A stretch of DNA of 64,000 nt, from the NCBI RefSeq assembly GCF_905171765.1, contig NC_053392.1, forward strand, positions 443,762,837-443,826,836. Reading direction: 5' to 3'. Source of the stretch: Bufo bufo (lineage: Eukaryota > Chordata > Amphibia > Anura > Bufonidae). A program made the translations under genes and the position numbers. This document shows, piece by piece, positions 10,420 to 21,478 of the stretch (position 1 is its first letter; every line of letters starts with the position of its first letter). The notes under the pieces are model-generated. The model was not told where the DNA came from, made no database searches, and was given only the letters and a program-made list of their open reading frames with translations.

Positions 10420-10456
10420 TGTTATGGCTGATCTATCTCTCTCAAATGTATTCAGT

Positions 10457-10835
10457 TTAAAGGCACATAACTATATGTTTAACCTCTGGATAGGTCATCA
10501 GTATCTGATCGTGGGGATCAGCTGTTTGAGAAGGCACCGGCGCTCCTGTGCGCACTGCGGCCTCCTCCGTGCTTACGAAGCACAGCGCTATACATCGTAT
10601 AGTGGCTGTGCTTGGTATTGCACTCATCCCCATTCACTAGAATTGGGATGAACTGTGCTTATGCCACGTAACTGATGACGAAGTTGTCACTGGCCTAGGG
10701 AAAGCTGCGAGAAGGCCACAGCGCTACTGCAAGCGTCGCTGCCTTCTCAAACAGCTGAACAGCGAGGGTCCAGGGTGTCAGACACCCACTGATCCGACAC
10801 AGATGACCTATCCAGAGGATGTTAGTAATGTTTTC
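10457..10835. mobile_element. Palindromic TTAA miniature element (family D)
   Basis: After TTAAAGG, the block CCTCTGGATAGGTCATCAG (10480s) is inverted near 10806-10822 (GATGACCTATCCAGAGGAT), and CAGCTGTTTGAGAAGG near 10520 is inverted as CCTTCTCAAACAGCTG near 10742. The right border is not exact. The interior contains a second small palindrome around CACAGCGCTATACATCGTATAGTG-like sequence. Confidence 0.6.
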
Positions 10836-11340
10836 TACATTATGTAGAAAAATCGGAAAATTCGAAAAGTTCCATAAACTTTCTAGCATCGTTGTACCTC
10901 TGTATTTTGAATAAATTGCTAATTTAGTAATACTTGGAGAAATACCTTGGTTAGGTGCTGGCTGATGGTGAACATTATGCCACTCATTTCTTTCACTTTG
11001 ATGGCCATACTGAGGATGAGAATAAGACAGATCCTTTCTGTCAAATAAACCACTGGACATCTCTATAAGCAATAAATAACAATATTTCATTGTAGAAAGT
11101 AGAGTAATCACTTTGATAAATCCACACAAATGTTTCACAAAATCAACAGAAAAAGAAACCTCTCCCACATGATATTTTAATAAATATTAGTATTACCCTA
11201 CTGCTGGAGCCCCTTTTCTTAAAATGCTAAGTTGTATGATTCCTGTTATTTCTCCTAGAAATGTATTAATAAACTAGAAAAGCTACAATTTCTGGGGAAA
11301 TTGTGTGAAGTGTTTTTGCCTCCACCAGTAGTCTACAACT
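10836..11340. other. No recognisable feature
   Basis: Mixed AT-rich sequence. A minus-strand reading frame ends here but has no motif or codon pattern that supports a gene. Confidence 0.45.
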
Positions 11341-11475
11341 GGAGTGGGCGGAGTAACTAGGTGGAGTGGCTTGAGTAACTGTTGTGTGGTTGGAGTAACT
11401 GTGGAAAGGTTGGACTGGGCAGAATAACTTTATGGAGTGGTCAGAGTAACTGTGTGGAGTGTTTGGAGTGAGTAA
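11341..11475. repeat. Short degenerate minisatellite
   Basis: Four to five imperfect ~28-30-bp units share the phrase GGAGTAACTGTGTGGAGTGG with G-rich variation (for example 11345, 11385, 11415, 11445). The copies differ at many sites, so it is older than the array at 11941. Confidence 0.6.
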
Positions 11476-11940
11476 AGATAGTAAACATTACACTAACCAA
11501 CTGATTGATCAAATTTAAAAAGTGCACATGGCAAGCTTGATAGAGTGAGAAATGAGGAAGTGGTGGCAGTTTAGAAATCATGTCCTGATTTTTCAGCTCC
11601 CACTCTAGCTTTTGTCAGCTCCCACTCTAGTTTTGAACATTCTGCCATTCATTCCTATGGGACCAATTTCGCCACAAAAACGCAGATATTTTGTGAACCA
11701 TTCGGCGAAACGATTCACAAAGTAATAGCACACTAATCGGGAACAATCCTCACGTTTCGGTATATTACTATCTAGGGATGTCCCGATACCATTTTTTTAA
11801 GACTGAGTACGAGTACTGATACTTTTATTTAAGTACTCACCGATACCAATTACCGATACAAATTTTAACAATAAAATATACACACATGTATTTTCTGACC
11901 ACTGACCAACCAAAAGGCCCAAAAACAGAACTATAACATT

Positions 11941-13805
11941 CCAAGGAGACGTTATACTGTATGGGGGCAGCCACAAGGAGACGTTATACTGTATGGGGGG
12001 CAGCTACAAGGAGACGTTATACTGTATGGGGGCAGCTACAAGGAGACATTATACTGTATGGGGGCAGCTACAAGGAGACATTATACTGTATGGGGGGGAG
12101 CTACAAGGAGACGTTATACTGTATGGGGGGCAGCCACAAGGAGACGTTATACTGTATGGGGCAGCCACAAGGAGACGTTATACTGTATGGGGGCAGCCAC
12201 AAGGAGACGTTATACTGTATGGGGGGCAGCTACAAGGAGACGTTATACTGTATGGGGGCAGCTACAAGGAGACATTATACTGTATGGGGGCAGCTACAAG
12301 GGGACGTTATACTGTATGGGGGGCAGCCACAAGGAGACGTTATACTGTATGGGGCAGCCACAAGGAGACGTTATACTGTATGGGGGCAGCTACAAGGAGA
12401 CATTATACTGTATGGGGGGCAGCTACAAGGAGACGTTATACTGTATGGGGGGCAGCCACAAGGAGACGTTATACTGTATGGGGCAGCCACAAGGAGACGT
12501 TATACTGTATGGGGGCAGCTACAAGGAGACGTTATACTGTATGGGGGCAGCTACAAGGAGACATTATACTGTATGGGGGGCAGCTACAAGGAGATGTTAT
12601 ACTGTATGGGGGCAGCTACAAGGAGACAATATACTGTATGGGGGCAGCTACAAGGAGACATTATACTGTATGGGGGGCAGCTACAAGGAGACGTTATACT
12701 GTATGGGGGCAGCTACAAGGAGACGTTATACTGTATGGGGCAGCTACAAGGAGACATTATACTGTATGGGGGCAGCCACAAGGAGATGTTACACTGTATG
12801 GGGCGGCCACAAGGAGACATTACACTGTATGGGGCAGCCACAAGGAGACGTTACACTGTATGGGGCGGCCACAAGGAGACGTTATATTGTATGGGGGCAG
12901 CTACAAGGAGACGTTATACTGTATGGGGGCAGCTACAAGGAGACATTATACTGTATGGGGGGCAGCTACAAGGAGATGTTATACTGTATGGGGGCAGCTA
13001 CAAGGAGACGTTATACTGTATGGGGGCAGCTACAAGGAGACATTATACTGTATGGGGCAGCTACAAGGAGACATTATACTGTATGGGGGCAGCTACAAGG
13101 AGACATTATACTGTATGGGGCAGCTACAAGGAGACATTATACTGTATGGGGGCAGCCACAAGGAGACATTATACTGTATGGGGCGGCCACAAGGAGACGT
13201 TATACTGTATGGGGCGGCCACAAGGAGACGTTACACTGTTTGGGGGCAGCTACAAGGAGACATTATACTGTATGGGGCAGCTACAAGGAGACATTATACT
13301 GTATGGGGGCAGCCACAAGGAGATGTTACACTGTATGGGGCGGCCACAAGGAGACGTTATACTGTATGGGGCGGCCACAAGGAGACGTTACACTGTATGG
13401 GGGCAGCTACAAGGAGACGTTATACTGTATGGGGGCAGCCACAAGGAGAGGTTATACTGTATGGGGGCAGCCACAAGGAGACGTTATACTGTATGGGGCC
13501 AGCCACAAGGAGACGTTATACTGTATGGGGGCAGCCACAAGGAGAGGTTATACTGTATGGGGGGCAGCTACAAGGAGACGTTACACTGTATGGGGGCAGC
13601 CACAAGGAGATGTTATACTGTATGGGGGCAGCCACAAGGAGACATTATACTGTATGGGACGGCCACAAGGAGACGTTATACTGTATGGGGCCAGCCACAA
13701 GGAGACGTTATACTGTATGGGGGCAGCCACAAGGAGACGTTATACTGTATGGGGGCAGCCACAAGGAGACGTTATACTGTATGGGACGGCCACAAGGAGA
13801 CGCTA
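11941..13805. repeat. Minisatellite, about 59 copies of a 31-33-bp unit
   Basis: The unit is CAAGGAGACGTTATACTGTA followed by TGGGGGCAGCCA. Copies differ mainly in the G run (4, 5 or 6 G), in C/T of CAGC(C/T)A, in GACGTT versus GACATT, and in an occasional CGGCCA variant. The array is very homogeneous. No unit has a stop in any forward frame, so all three plus-strand frames are open for about 600 codons; this is a by-product of repetition, not a protein. Confidence 0.95.
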
Positions 13806-14059
13806 CTGTAAGGAGTCAGGACAACAATTTTTGAAGCCCTTCCCTCCTCAGTATAATAGTCTTGTGGCCATCATACAGTAATGTATATTTCTTCTTGCAC
13901 TAATGCCTGCTTTTAGAGATCAATGTGCAGCTTGCAGGCAGGAAGGGAAGGACCAGGGCCATAGAAGACAGACACTATCACCTTTAGAGGGACTCGCTCC
14001 TGGCAAACACAGCTCTGCTGCAGTGAATGCGGTGGAGCAGACTGTGATGTAATTACAAT

Positions 14060-14345
14060 GTATAGTTATGGCAGGGACTCAGAGAATCGTCTGAGAGTTT
14101 ATTAGTTAAAAGAATCGAATGAGTCAGAGACGGTCACCGAGTCCCTGCCAGACTTCCTGCTCTGCTACATGCACCCTGTACACACACAGCTCCGCTACAT
14201 GCTATGCTAATAATGCCCCCCCCCCCTTCCCCCGGACGGACTTACAGGGAGCAGGAAGCCTGGCAGGGACTCGGTGACACAATCTCTGACTCATTCGATT
14301 ATTTTAACTAATAAACTGTCAGACGATTCTCTGAGTCCCTGCACT
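14060..14345. repeat. Inverted repeat inside the hAT element
   Basis: The segment GGCAGGGACTCAGAGAATCG (14071) through GGTCACCGAGTCCCTGCCAG (14152) reappears inverted at about 14250-14341 (CTGGCAGGGACTCGGTGACA ... AGAATCG-type ends). The spacer includes a C run near 14217-14236. The pair could form a hairpin of about 85 bp per arm. Confidence 0.75.
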
Positions 14346-14906
14346 GTGAGTCAGTGCTGGTTGCCTCTGATTGGTTGGAGGGTGGGGAGGGGCGGAGCTA
14401 GCTTCCACTGTAGGCTCCTATTACACTGCCTGCTGCTGCCTCTGAAGCTGTTAGCTGTGCGAGGTGCAGGGGCAGGCCGCGGACGGACACAGAAGCGGCG
14501 CACAGGTATCGGCAGTGGTATCGGGGACATTTGCACGAGTACATGTACTCGTGCAAATGCCCGGTATCGGTCCCGATACCGATACTGGTATCGGTATATC
14601 CCTATTACTATCTATGTAGTGTAAAAACTGTGGGAGGAGTTAGGGTGGTAAATTTGGCTATAATAATACGACTATATATGTGAGATAACAGTAAGCGGTC
14701 TTGCCATGCAATAACACTTAATTACTTTAATTTTCGCCCTATAAGACACATCTACCCATATGACGCACCTAGGTTTTAGAGGAGGAAAATAAAATATTTT
14801 GAACTAAAATATTTAATAAAATAACAGAACAGTATTTCAACAATGAAAACATGAACACAGCAGCAAACATGCCGGGAGGCGGCCAGAAGAAAACTAAGAC
14901 ATGACT

Positions 14907-15008
14907 TTAAAGGGATTCTGTCAGCTAGGTTTAGCCTATAGAGCTGAGCACGTCCAGAATATACATTTCCCATAGCTCTGAGTGCTTTTATTCAGTAAAA
15001 AAACGAAC

Positions 15009-15047
<39 letters not shown>

Positions 15048-15586
15048 AATGAGGCTAGTAAGGAGCCCAAGGGGGTGTTACCAACATTTCAGAAGCCCAG
15101 CCACATCCACTGTGAAGGAGCCCAGCACCTCCCCGCATCCTCCGTATCTCCTCCTTGTTCCCCCGACGTCACATATTTAGAGCACCGTAATCTCACATAT
15201 GCCAGCTAGCGCATGCGCAGTTCGTTCCCTGAGGCTGATGCCAGCACAAGGAAGGAACCATATGCCGGCACTGATAAGCGGCGTACTCGCGCATGCACAA
15301 GATTACGGCGCTCTAACTGTGTGACGTCGAGGGAGCAAGGTGGTGATTCAGAGGATGCAGGGCGGTGCTGGGCTCCTTCACAGTTGGCGTGGCTGGGCTC
15401 TTGAAACGTTGGTAACAGCCCCTTGGGCTCCTTACTAGCCTCATTTGCAAATATATAAAATCATTTTTTGACTGAATAAAAGCACTCAGAGCTATGAGAA
15501 ATGTATATTGTGGACGTGCTAGTGGCGATCTAGCAGCGCATGTTCTCAGCTCTATAGGCTAAACCTAGCTGACAGAATACCTTTAA
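14907..15586. mobile_element. TTAA foldback element inserted in the pogo-like relic
   Basis: TTAA lies at both borders (14907-14910 and 15583-15586). The left end TTAAAGGGATTCTGTCAGCT and right end inverse AGCTGACAGAATACCTTTAA pair, followed by TAGGTTTAGCCTATAGAGCT on both arms. Inverted similarity continues through most of the element (for example GGAGCCCAAGGGGGTGTTAC and its inverse near 15410), so it is one long hairpin of about 680 bp. A TA microsatellite sits in the left arm. Confidence 0.8.
15013..15044. repeat. (TA)n microsatellite
   Basis: About sixteen uninterrupted TA dinucleotides. The opposite arm of the host palindrome has only a short ATATATA at the equivalent place (about 15450), so this run expanded after the palindrome formed. 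Confidence 0.9.
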
Positions 15587-15589
15587 TGT

Positions 15590-16290
15590 CCAGATATGGT
15601 ACTCCACTAGTCGTCAGGGAACTCCAAGAACTCCTTCTCGCTACTGTCCAAGTTTATCAAACTCAGAATGACTGGTATCATTGTCTACAGTCTCTTCTTA
15701 CAGGATACTGCCTTCAGAGACGACCAAGGCATTACTGATGCCACATTTTTTAAATAACCTCACAACTATTTCTTCTTTCACTGCCTGCCATGATGATTTC
15801 ACCCACTCACGAACCTGAGTGATATTGTATTGGGCTTTTGATTTCCCGCATCTATCCATTAGTTCCACTCTTCACGCATAAAAACTTTAAATGGCTTGTT
15901 AATGGAAAGATCCAGAGATTGTAACTGGCTGTTAAGCCCCCCAGGAATTACCACTAGATGGTCTTGGCTTCCTTAAAGATCTTTTTTTTGTGTCTTCACT
16001 GATATGTGCCCTAAACTGGTTAAGCACTAGTAGGGCAGGTTTCTTCAGAAGCCCTCCAGGGCATTTGGACCACACTTTTTAAACCCATATTTTCATTCCA
16101 TTTTCGTTCATCCATCCATGTCATGAAAATGGACAATAACTCCTTGTGGAATCCCCTTTTTTGGCATGTTTTTCCTTTTCAATATTAGCATTGGTGGCAG
16201 GTTGGTTCCATCTGCGCAGCAGGATAACACAACCATGTAAGGGATTTTCTCGTGTCCTGAGGTTTTCAGTTATGGTTTTTGCACCTAATA
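15590..16290 (-). pseudogene. Decayed pogo/Tigger-like DDE transposase
   Basis: Reading the minus strand in shifting frames gives the family hallmarks in order: a CCADGTxLPP-like segment (first catalytic D, near 16210), KKPALLVLNQFRAHIS (near 16030), then SLDVSINKPFKVFM-like (near 15880) and VKSSWQAVKEEIVVRLFKKC (near 15780). The residue before QFRAH is N where the family has the second catalytic D, so the enzyme would be dead even without the frameshifts and stops. Such enzymes normally mobilise TA-flanked elements. No open frame survives. Confidence 0.7.
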
Positions 16291-16304
16291 TCAATTTTGC
16301 AGAA

Positions 16305-16490
16305 TGGGTGCGGACCCATTCATTTCAGACGGGTTTGAAATGGGGGCGGACCCAATATAGAGCATGTCCTATTCTTGTCCACAAAGGCATTTCTTTATAG
16401 GGCTTGCCCTGTGCGTGCCACAAAATGTGGAATGCACACGGCCGGTGTTTGTGTCATAAAGATCTGCAATTTGTGGACTGCAAAGCAGTT
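16305..16490. mobile_element. Decayed Harbinger-type miniature fragment
   Basis: It contains the recurrent words GGACCCATTCATTT, AGAGCATGTCCTATTCTTGT and GGAATGCACACGG shared with the miniatures at 40460, 42978, 44572 and 45490. Ends and target duplication are lost. Confidence 0.5.
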
Positions 16491-17530
16491 ACAGCCAAAG
16501 CATGAAAGATATGAAGTTGCTCAACCAGCGCTGGTCAAAGCACTCAATAGACACAGAAATCCGGACTAAATAGGAGACATGACATAAACTCATTAATTGA
16601 ACAGATGTAGACACACAGACAGCAAGAAAAAAGTTAACCTTCGCAATACAGAATTGAGGAGGAGTACAAACCACAAGTAACCAGGACCGAGATACATGAT
16701 ATAATGGCACTAGCAAATAGCTCACACAAGCAGCCAACGCTGGACCAGACAGTACAATGGTACAAGTGAAAGGCCATAACAATAATTACACTTAAAAAAC
16801 AGAAGGAACAGAAACAGTTGTATCTTGCTGCCATTGACCTTAAATTAGTTTTCCAGTTTGCATTAACATACTTAAGATAATAATTTATGGAGGTAACTGT
16901 TCTTTTATGTTGTTTGTTTTTTTGTTATCTTTTTTGCCCCTATCGTCTGTACTGTGCTGAGGTCACATGATTATGTCCATGCAGCTCTTTCTTATTTCCT
17001 GTGAGGTTATGTAAATGGTATGTCAGTGATTGGGGAGTGTCTATGTAACTAGCTGGGTGGGAGATATAAACTAGCTGAGCATTGTTAGGGCGGTGATGGA
17101 ACCGTGACAGAGAAAACAGAAGTGCATCATGGGTTCGCTTGGATACAACAGAAAGTACTACACCCAGGATATGACAAAAACAGAGGGAATTGTGAAAACA
17201 GGGCAGTAGAGTCCAAATTAAAAAAAGAAAAGCATGGGGAAGATGTAACTGAGGTAAGTAACTACATGAGTATATCTGTTAAAAAGCAAAGTAATCTCAG
17301 AAGACAATAAAATAAAAACTATGCACATATGGATGGTACTTTTTGCCAGGTTAAAGAATTATATCAAGACTGTGGTCTGTTGCATTTTTCCAACCATTCA
17401 AGAATGATACCAAGTTATTCAATGTTTTTTCACAATGGAAGCCAATGTCACAGTATGCACTTGTATTTTTCCTATTACTTCCTAGTAGTTTATTTGGACT
17501 ATTTTTCTTGAAAAAAAAATAAACAAAATA
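16491..17530. other. No recognisable feature
   Basis: AT-rich DNA with no supportable ORF, terminal repeat or tandem array. A short plus-strand frame at 17104-17310 is rich in charged residues but ends without splice or family signals. Confidence 0.45.
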
Positions 17531-17650
17531 CAGTCATGAAAAAAACAAAGTACACCTTCTATGAATTCTATGGTTTTAGATATCAGGACATAATAAAAAC
17601 ACATCTGGTCCTTAGAAGGTCTTAAATTTAGGTAAATACAACTTATTTTA

Positions 17651-17949
17651 GGGTACCTGCACACGTAGCGGCATACGCACAGTTTTTCTGTGACGGATTC
17701 CCATGCGGAAAATCCGTAGTTTCGTACAGTACCAGCAAAATGTATGAGATTAAACAAATCTCCTGTACACCCTGCAGATGTTTTCCGTGTGGAAACTGAA
17801 CTGTTGTGCTGATTTAAAAACATGCAGCATGTCAATTATATTGGTGGTTTTATACCTTTTCTAATGAAGGGTGAGATCTGCGGCAAAACAGCATTAAATC
17901 TGCACCAAAAACCACTGTTAGAAATTCATGCGGATCACCTGCATGTACC
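17651..17949. mobile_element. Harbinger-type miniature element, TTA duplication
   Basis: TTA precedes (17648-17650) and follows (17950-17952) the element. The ends GGGTACCTGCACACG and the inverse CCTGCATGTACC pair. The interior has CATGCGGAAAATCCG-type words common to the other Harbinger-like miniatures here. 299 bp, non-coding. Confidence 0.65.
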
Positions 17950-17959
17950 TTAAGGTCTC

Positions 17960-18690
17960 GAAACAGAGGTCTGAACATTTATTGGACCATTGCAACACCT
18001 TGATGCTTTTATTTTTCAGCCATTCCGATTTGCTACAGTAGTTTGCTTGGGATGTTTTTCCTGTTCTGTTACCCAGTTTTAGCTAAACTTTAGCTGTTGG
18101 ATAGATGGCCTCAGCTTTGACTCTAGAATACTTTGGTATAGAAAGTAGTTCATGGTCAACCAAGTGACTGCAAAACAAGGCCAAATTATCAACTGTCCAA
18201 TGCGTTGGTATTAGGCGTTTGTGTTGATATGCTGTTTGGTTTTCATCAGATGTGGTGCTGTGCATTATGGCCAAGCAACTCTGGTCTCATCTGTGCAAAG
18301 AACATTGTAGTTTGTTCAGATGCAACTTTCTAAACTTAAGGTGTACTGCCATGTTCTTTTTAAAAAGAAGAGTCTTTCTCCTGGCAAACAAGCCATTCTA
18401 ATGGTCATGATCTTGAGCATTTAACCTGCTGAGGGCTGTAGAGTCTTATCCAAGCATTGCACGGTTTGACTATGGAGTGAATTTGCTGAGATGTCCACTC
18501 CTGTGAAGACTGTCAACTGTCTTGAATGTTTTCCACTTGTGAATCATTTTTCTCAAAGTAGAATGATGGACTTCAAATAGTTTGGAAATGGCCTTACAAC
18601 CCTTCCCAGACTGATAGGCAGCAACAAATTCTTCTCTAAGATCATTCCTGATGTCTTGCCTCCAAAACTTCTGCTTTTATAGGGGTGGTC
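17960..18690 (-). pseudogene. Decayed Tc1-like transposase
   Basis: The minus strand gives RQDIRNDLREEFVAAYQSG...ISKLFEVHHSTLRKMIHKWK (18500-18655), a typical Tc1 N-terminal helix-turn-helix, and further on QTAYQHKRLIPT (about 18200-18235) and KVLQWSN (near 17985), pieces of the catalytic domain. Stops and frameshifts separate them and the central part is degenerate. It is a fossil. Confidence 0.7.
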
Positions 18691-18910
18691 ACTCTTGAGG
18701 GCATTTAATTAGCAGTACCTGGCTACTAATTACCTTCCTACTTCCTATGGAAGCAGTAATTGTGTACTTAAAGTTTCACACCACTTCTGAATTTTGGCCT
18801 AGTTTTTGTTACATAATGACATGGTGTAATCTGTCATGTGTTGTTCACCTGATCTTGCAATAAACAAATTTTAAGACCTTATAAGGACTAGATGTGTTTT
18901 TAAATATGTT

Positions 18911-20265
18911 CTAAAATATGTAAAACATGGCGTGTACCCAGCCTAACTAAGCTGTTATGGCCAATCCATATACAGTGGTCCTTCATGTTACAAAATGTAA
19001 CTTTCACTGTAAGTTAAAACAATTTTAACTGGAGTCCATATCTCTGTGGAAAACTAGTAATTGGTTCCAAAGACCCAAATGTCATCCCATGATAAAAGAA
19101 CGTGAAGATTTAAGAAAAATAAGCAGATAACTGAAGCAGATAAAGTAAGTCCTTACATTTAGCAGTAAGTAATAGATGCTGGAAGCTGTAAATTACTTTC
19201 TATGATGAGGACAGGCGCTCTTTTAGTATCTTGTATATAGTGCACAGTGTACCAGAAAAATTTAAATACAGCCACCATCACCTGACATCCAAAGAAGCAG
19301 CTCATTCTGACACAGACAGAAAGCAGTAGATGACATGTAGGACCTCACTGTACTGTAAAGAGGAGTTACTATATACTGTACCTTATACAGGTGTTTTACC
19401 AGAGAAATGGCCATATTGATTGGCTGCGTCTGAGTCTGGGGTATTGTTTGCAGAGTCTCGTTTCAACACACAATAGCCCAGGAAAAACCATTGTCAGCTG
19501 AAATGATTGTATCTTGAGGGACCACTGTACAGTCAGATGAGGTCTAATTAGCCGTGTTATTTTCAAAATAAAGTATAAAACATTCTGGGTTTCCACTTAC
19601 ACAGGACTTACTATGTATGGGAAAGTGTGCATCTGTTTCCCGCAGCTACTACAGCTATAAAAGCTATTATAGTAACTGATTCATCTGATTGGATCTCCAA
19701 CTTAAAGACGGACACGTGTACATGAATGCATTTTCTGTATGGTCTGCTAAGCAGCTTATATCATGTGAGCACAGCAAAGACATTCAGATAAGACAAGATA
19801 TACACAAACGTATATTGTTTCACTTGCACATATAGTGCACAATGATGGTGATTCACTACTTTGGTACGATTTCTGACCCTGTATGGCGGCACAGAGAGTC
19901 GTATGACAGAGATGTAGGTATTCTAATGCCTCCATGAGGCACTGTATTCTCCACAGGAAGCTAAGCATTCTAATGTTGCCACTGCTTGTGGATTTGCATC
20001 TCGTAATACCGTGGATCCACATGCACATTAGACCCATTTAAATGGGTCTAATCCACATGCAAAACTACCAAGCCATGGTTTTCTCACAGATTGTTCATGG
20101 ATTCTGCATTAAGTGATATGTTACTTTTTTTCCCCCACAAATCTGTGTTGTTTGAACAACAGCAAGGATTCCAATTCAAATCAGTGGGAAAATGAAGTTC
20201 ACTGTGATTTGGGCATGAAATACACTTGAAAATATGAGTGAAAAACACACAATATGAACAAACCC
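18911..20265. other. Mostly unassigned DNA with one small palindrome
   Basis: No supportable gene. A compact palindrome is centred at about 20038 (GATCCACATGCACATTAGAC, then the 14-base CCCATTTAAATGGG, then TCTAATCCACATGC). The rest shows no terminal repeats or tandem structure. Confidence 0.45.
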
Positions 20266-20290
20266 TTAAATGGATTGTCCATTTTTTTTT

Positions 20291-20323
<33 letters not shown>

Positions 20324-20535
20324 CATTTACAACCCAGCCTAAGCAAAACGTGATCCAGTAATAATATACACTCAATGAATGGTGCGGCACACATGACCCA
20401 GTCCATCCGCAAGTTTACACGCGGGGACTGGAATAGCAGAAGAACAGAGTGACGGGGAGTAGGCGAGTATGGAGTTTTCCATCAGGCTGACAATTAAAAA
20501 CCAAAAATATTGAAAAAGCTGGACAATCCATTTAA
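20266..20535. mobile_element. TTAA miniature element
   Basis: TTAA borders at 20266-20269 and 20532-20535; ends TTAAATGGATTGTCCA and the inverse TGGACAATCCATTTAA match almost perfectly. A poly-T and TA microsatellite (20291-20314) lies just inside the left end. 270 bp, non-coding. Confidence 0.75.
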
Positions 20536-21219
20536 GGAGATTACTGTGAATACACCATAATATTTTTCCTTACAGATTTCATATGAATTATTGAAAAAAA
20601 CACAGTGTGCATCTGTATGAAATAGTCATAGATGACGTAATAATGTCAACAGCATGCAAAAGAAAAAATTTGAAGACATGAATTATGACACAGGATCAGA
20701 AAAAGAGAGCAAAAATCTAAGCATCATAAGATATAAAGAGAAGTGTTTGGAATAGGATGATAAATCACACAGTGAACCCATGAACAGCATTCACTCATCA
20801 CTCACGTGGGTGTACTGTAAATGTGATACGTTCCTCCGTGGAGTAAACTAATGGCTCAGCAAGTTCCTATACATACCACCTTAACAAATAGCATTAGATA
20901 CACAAAGAATACATTGTGGAGACATGAGCCCTAAAGACCACGTCAAAGGTTGATTTCATATTATCTAAATGGCAACTGGCGAAGCCCCTCTTAGAACAGT
21001 ACTGAGCCCATCATGTTGAAGAAAGCTTGGAGAAGGTGCATGTTAATTGGCAGCAGTGGGAAGGGAAATGTGTGGGTGAGGTTGTGTGTGCGGGCGTGTT
21101 CACAAATCCTTACTGAAAGCCTACAGATCAGTTATTGCACAATATCCAGTCAAAATTAATTGGTGAGCAATACAGTGTTACCAGATAAACATCATTTTAC
21201 TAGCACTTTGCAAGATCAC
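20536..21219. other. No recognisable feature
   Basis: No ORF, terminal repeat or array that I can support. Confidence 0.45.
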
Positions 21220-21222
21220 TAA

Positions 21223-21446
21223 GGCCTCTTGCACGCGACCGTATGCCCTCCGTGACATACGGTCCGTGAGCGGACCATATGTCCCGGAGCGGCATTGATT
21301 GTCCGCACGGGAGTGCACAGCATCACCAAATTTGCATGCAAATCCGCACCAATTTATGCGGATTGACGGCACGGATTTGCCTGCGAACACCTGCGGATTT
21401 CAGTGCAGATTCTCCGCACATGAATCCTTGACGTGTGCATGTACCC
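21223..21446. mobile_element. Harbinger-type miniature element, TAA duplication
   Basis: TAA lies on both sides (21220-21222 and 21447-21449). The ends GGCCTCTTGCACGCG and the inverse CGTGTGCATGTACCC are related but imperfect. The interior is rich in CCGCAC/GTGCGG words and has CGTATG...CATACGG near the left end. The two halves look like different subfamilies. Confidence 0.55.
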
Positions 21447-21478
21447 TAACACTGCCAGATCGTCGCTAACGAGTAAGC

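Larger units (their letters stand above)
7752..10441 (-). mobile_element. Old Tc1-like relic carrying three later insertions
   Basis: The left end reads CCAATCGGTCATAATATTAA and the right end, after the last insertion, GTTATGGCTGAT, which are inverse to one another. The intervening pieces 9372-9608 and 9809-9905 match the remembered 5' part of a Tc1 family (for example CATCACAATTAGGCTCTTGCC near 9530, the reverse complement of the N-terminal helix-turn-helix coding region). No open frame survives. Insertions are 7807-9369 (Tc1, TA), 9609-9808 (TTAA) and 9906-10419 (TTAA). Confidence 0.65.
11773..14604. mobile_element. Non-autonomous hAT transposon with perfect 8-bp target duplication
   Basis: The 8-bp direct repeat TTACTATC lies immediately outside both ends (11765-11772 and 14605-14612), the diagnostic length for hAT transposons. 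The left end TAGGGATGTCCCGATACC is matched by the reverse complement of the right end, TAGGGATATACCGATACC, with few differences; further GATACC/GGTATC motifs lie inside both ends. The 2832-bp element has no transposase. Its middle is a minisatellite (11941-13805) and its right third an inverted repeat (14070-14345). Confidence 0.88.
14736..16300 (-). mobile_element. Pogo/Tigger-like transposon relic, split by a foldback element
   Basis: The left end CGCCCTATAAGACACATC ... GACGCACCTAGG resembles a terminal repeat, and minus-strand coding similarity runs through 15590-16290. The relic is interrupted at 14907-15586 by a TTAA foldback. The right end is lost where a Harbinger-like fragment (16305-16490) begins. 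See the separate entry for the transposase. Confidence 0.6.
17531..18910 (-). mobile_element. Tc1-like relic with long terminal repeats, nested miniature
   Basis: The left end (TA then CAGTCATGAAAAAAACAAAG, 17531) runs about 115 bp and includes ATCTGGTCCTTAGAAGGTCT, which is inverted at the right as GACCTTATAAGGACTAGATG (18872-18895). The right end is cut short near 18910. A Harbinger-type miniature (17651-17949) sits between the left terminal repeat and the coding relic. Confidence 0.7.

Noticed and set aside
11941..13805. Regular short repeats resembling a CRISPR array
   Set aside because: There are no unique spacers; adjacent units are near-identical, there are no cas genes, and the setting is a vertebrate transposon.
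11961..13881. Three overlapping >600-codon plus-strand reading frames
   Set aside because: They are produced by the minisatellite, whose unit has no stop in any forward frame; no start context, domain or unique sequence.
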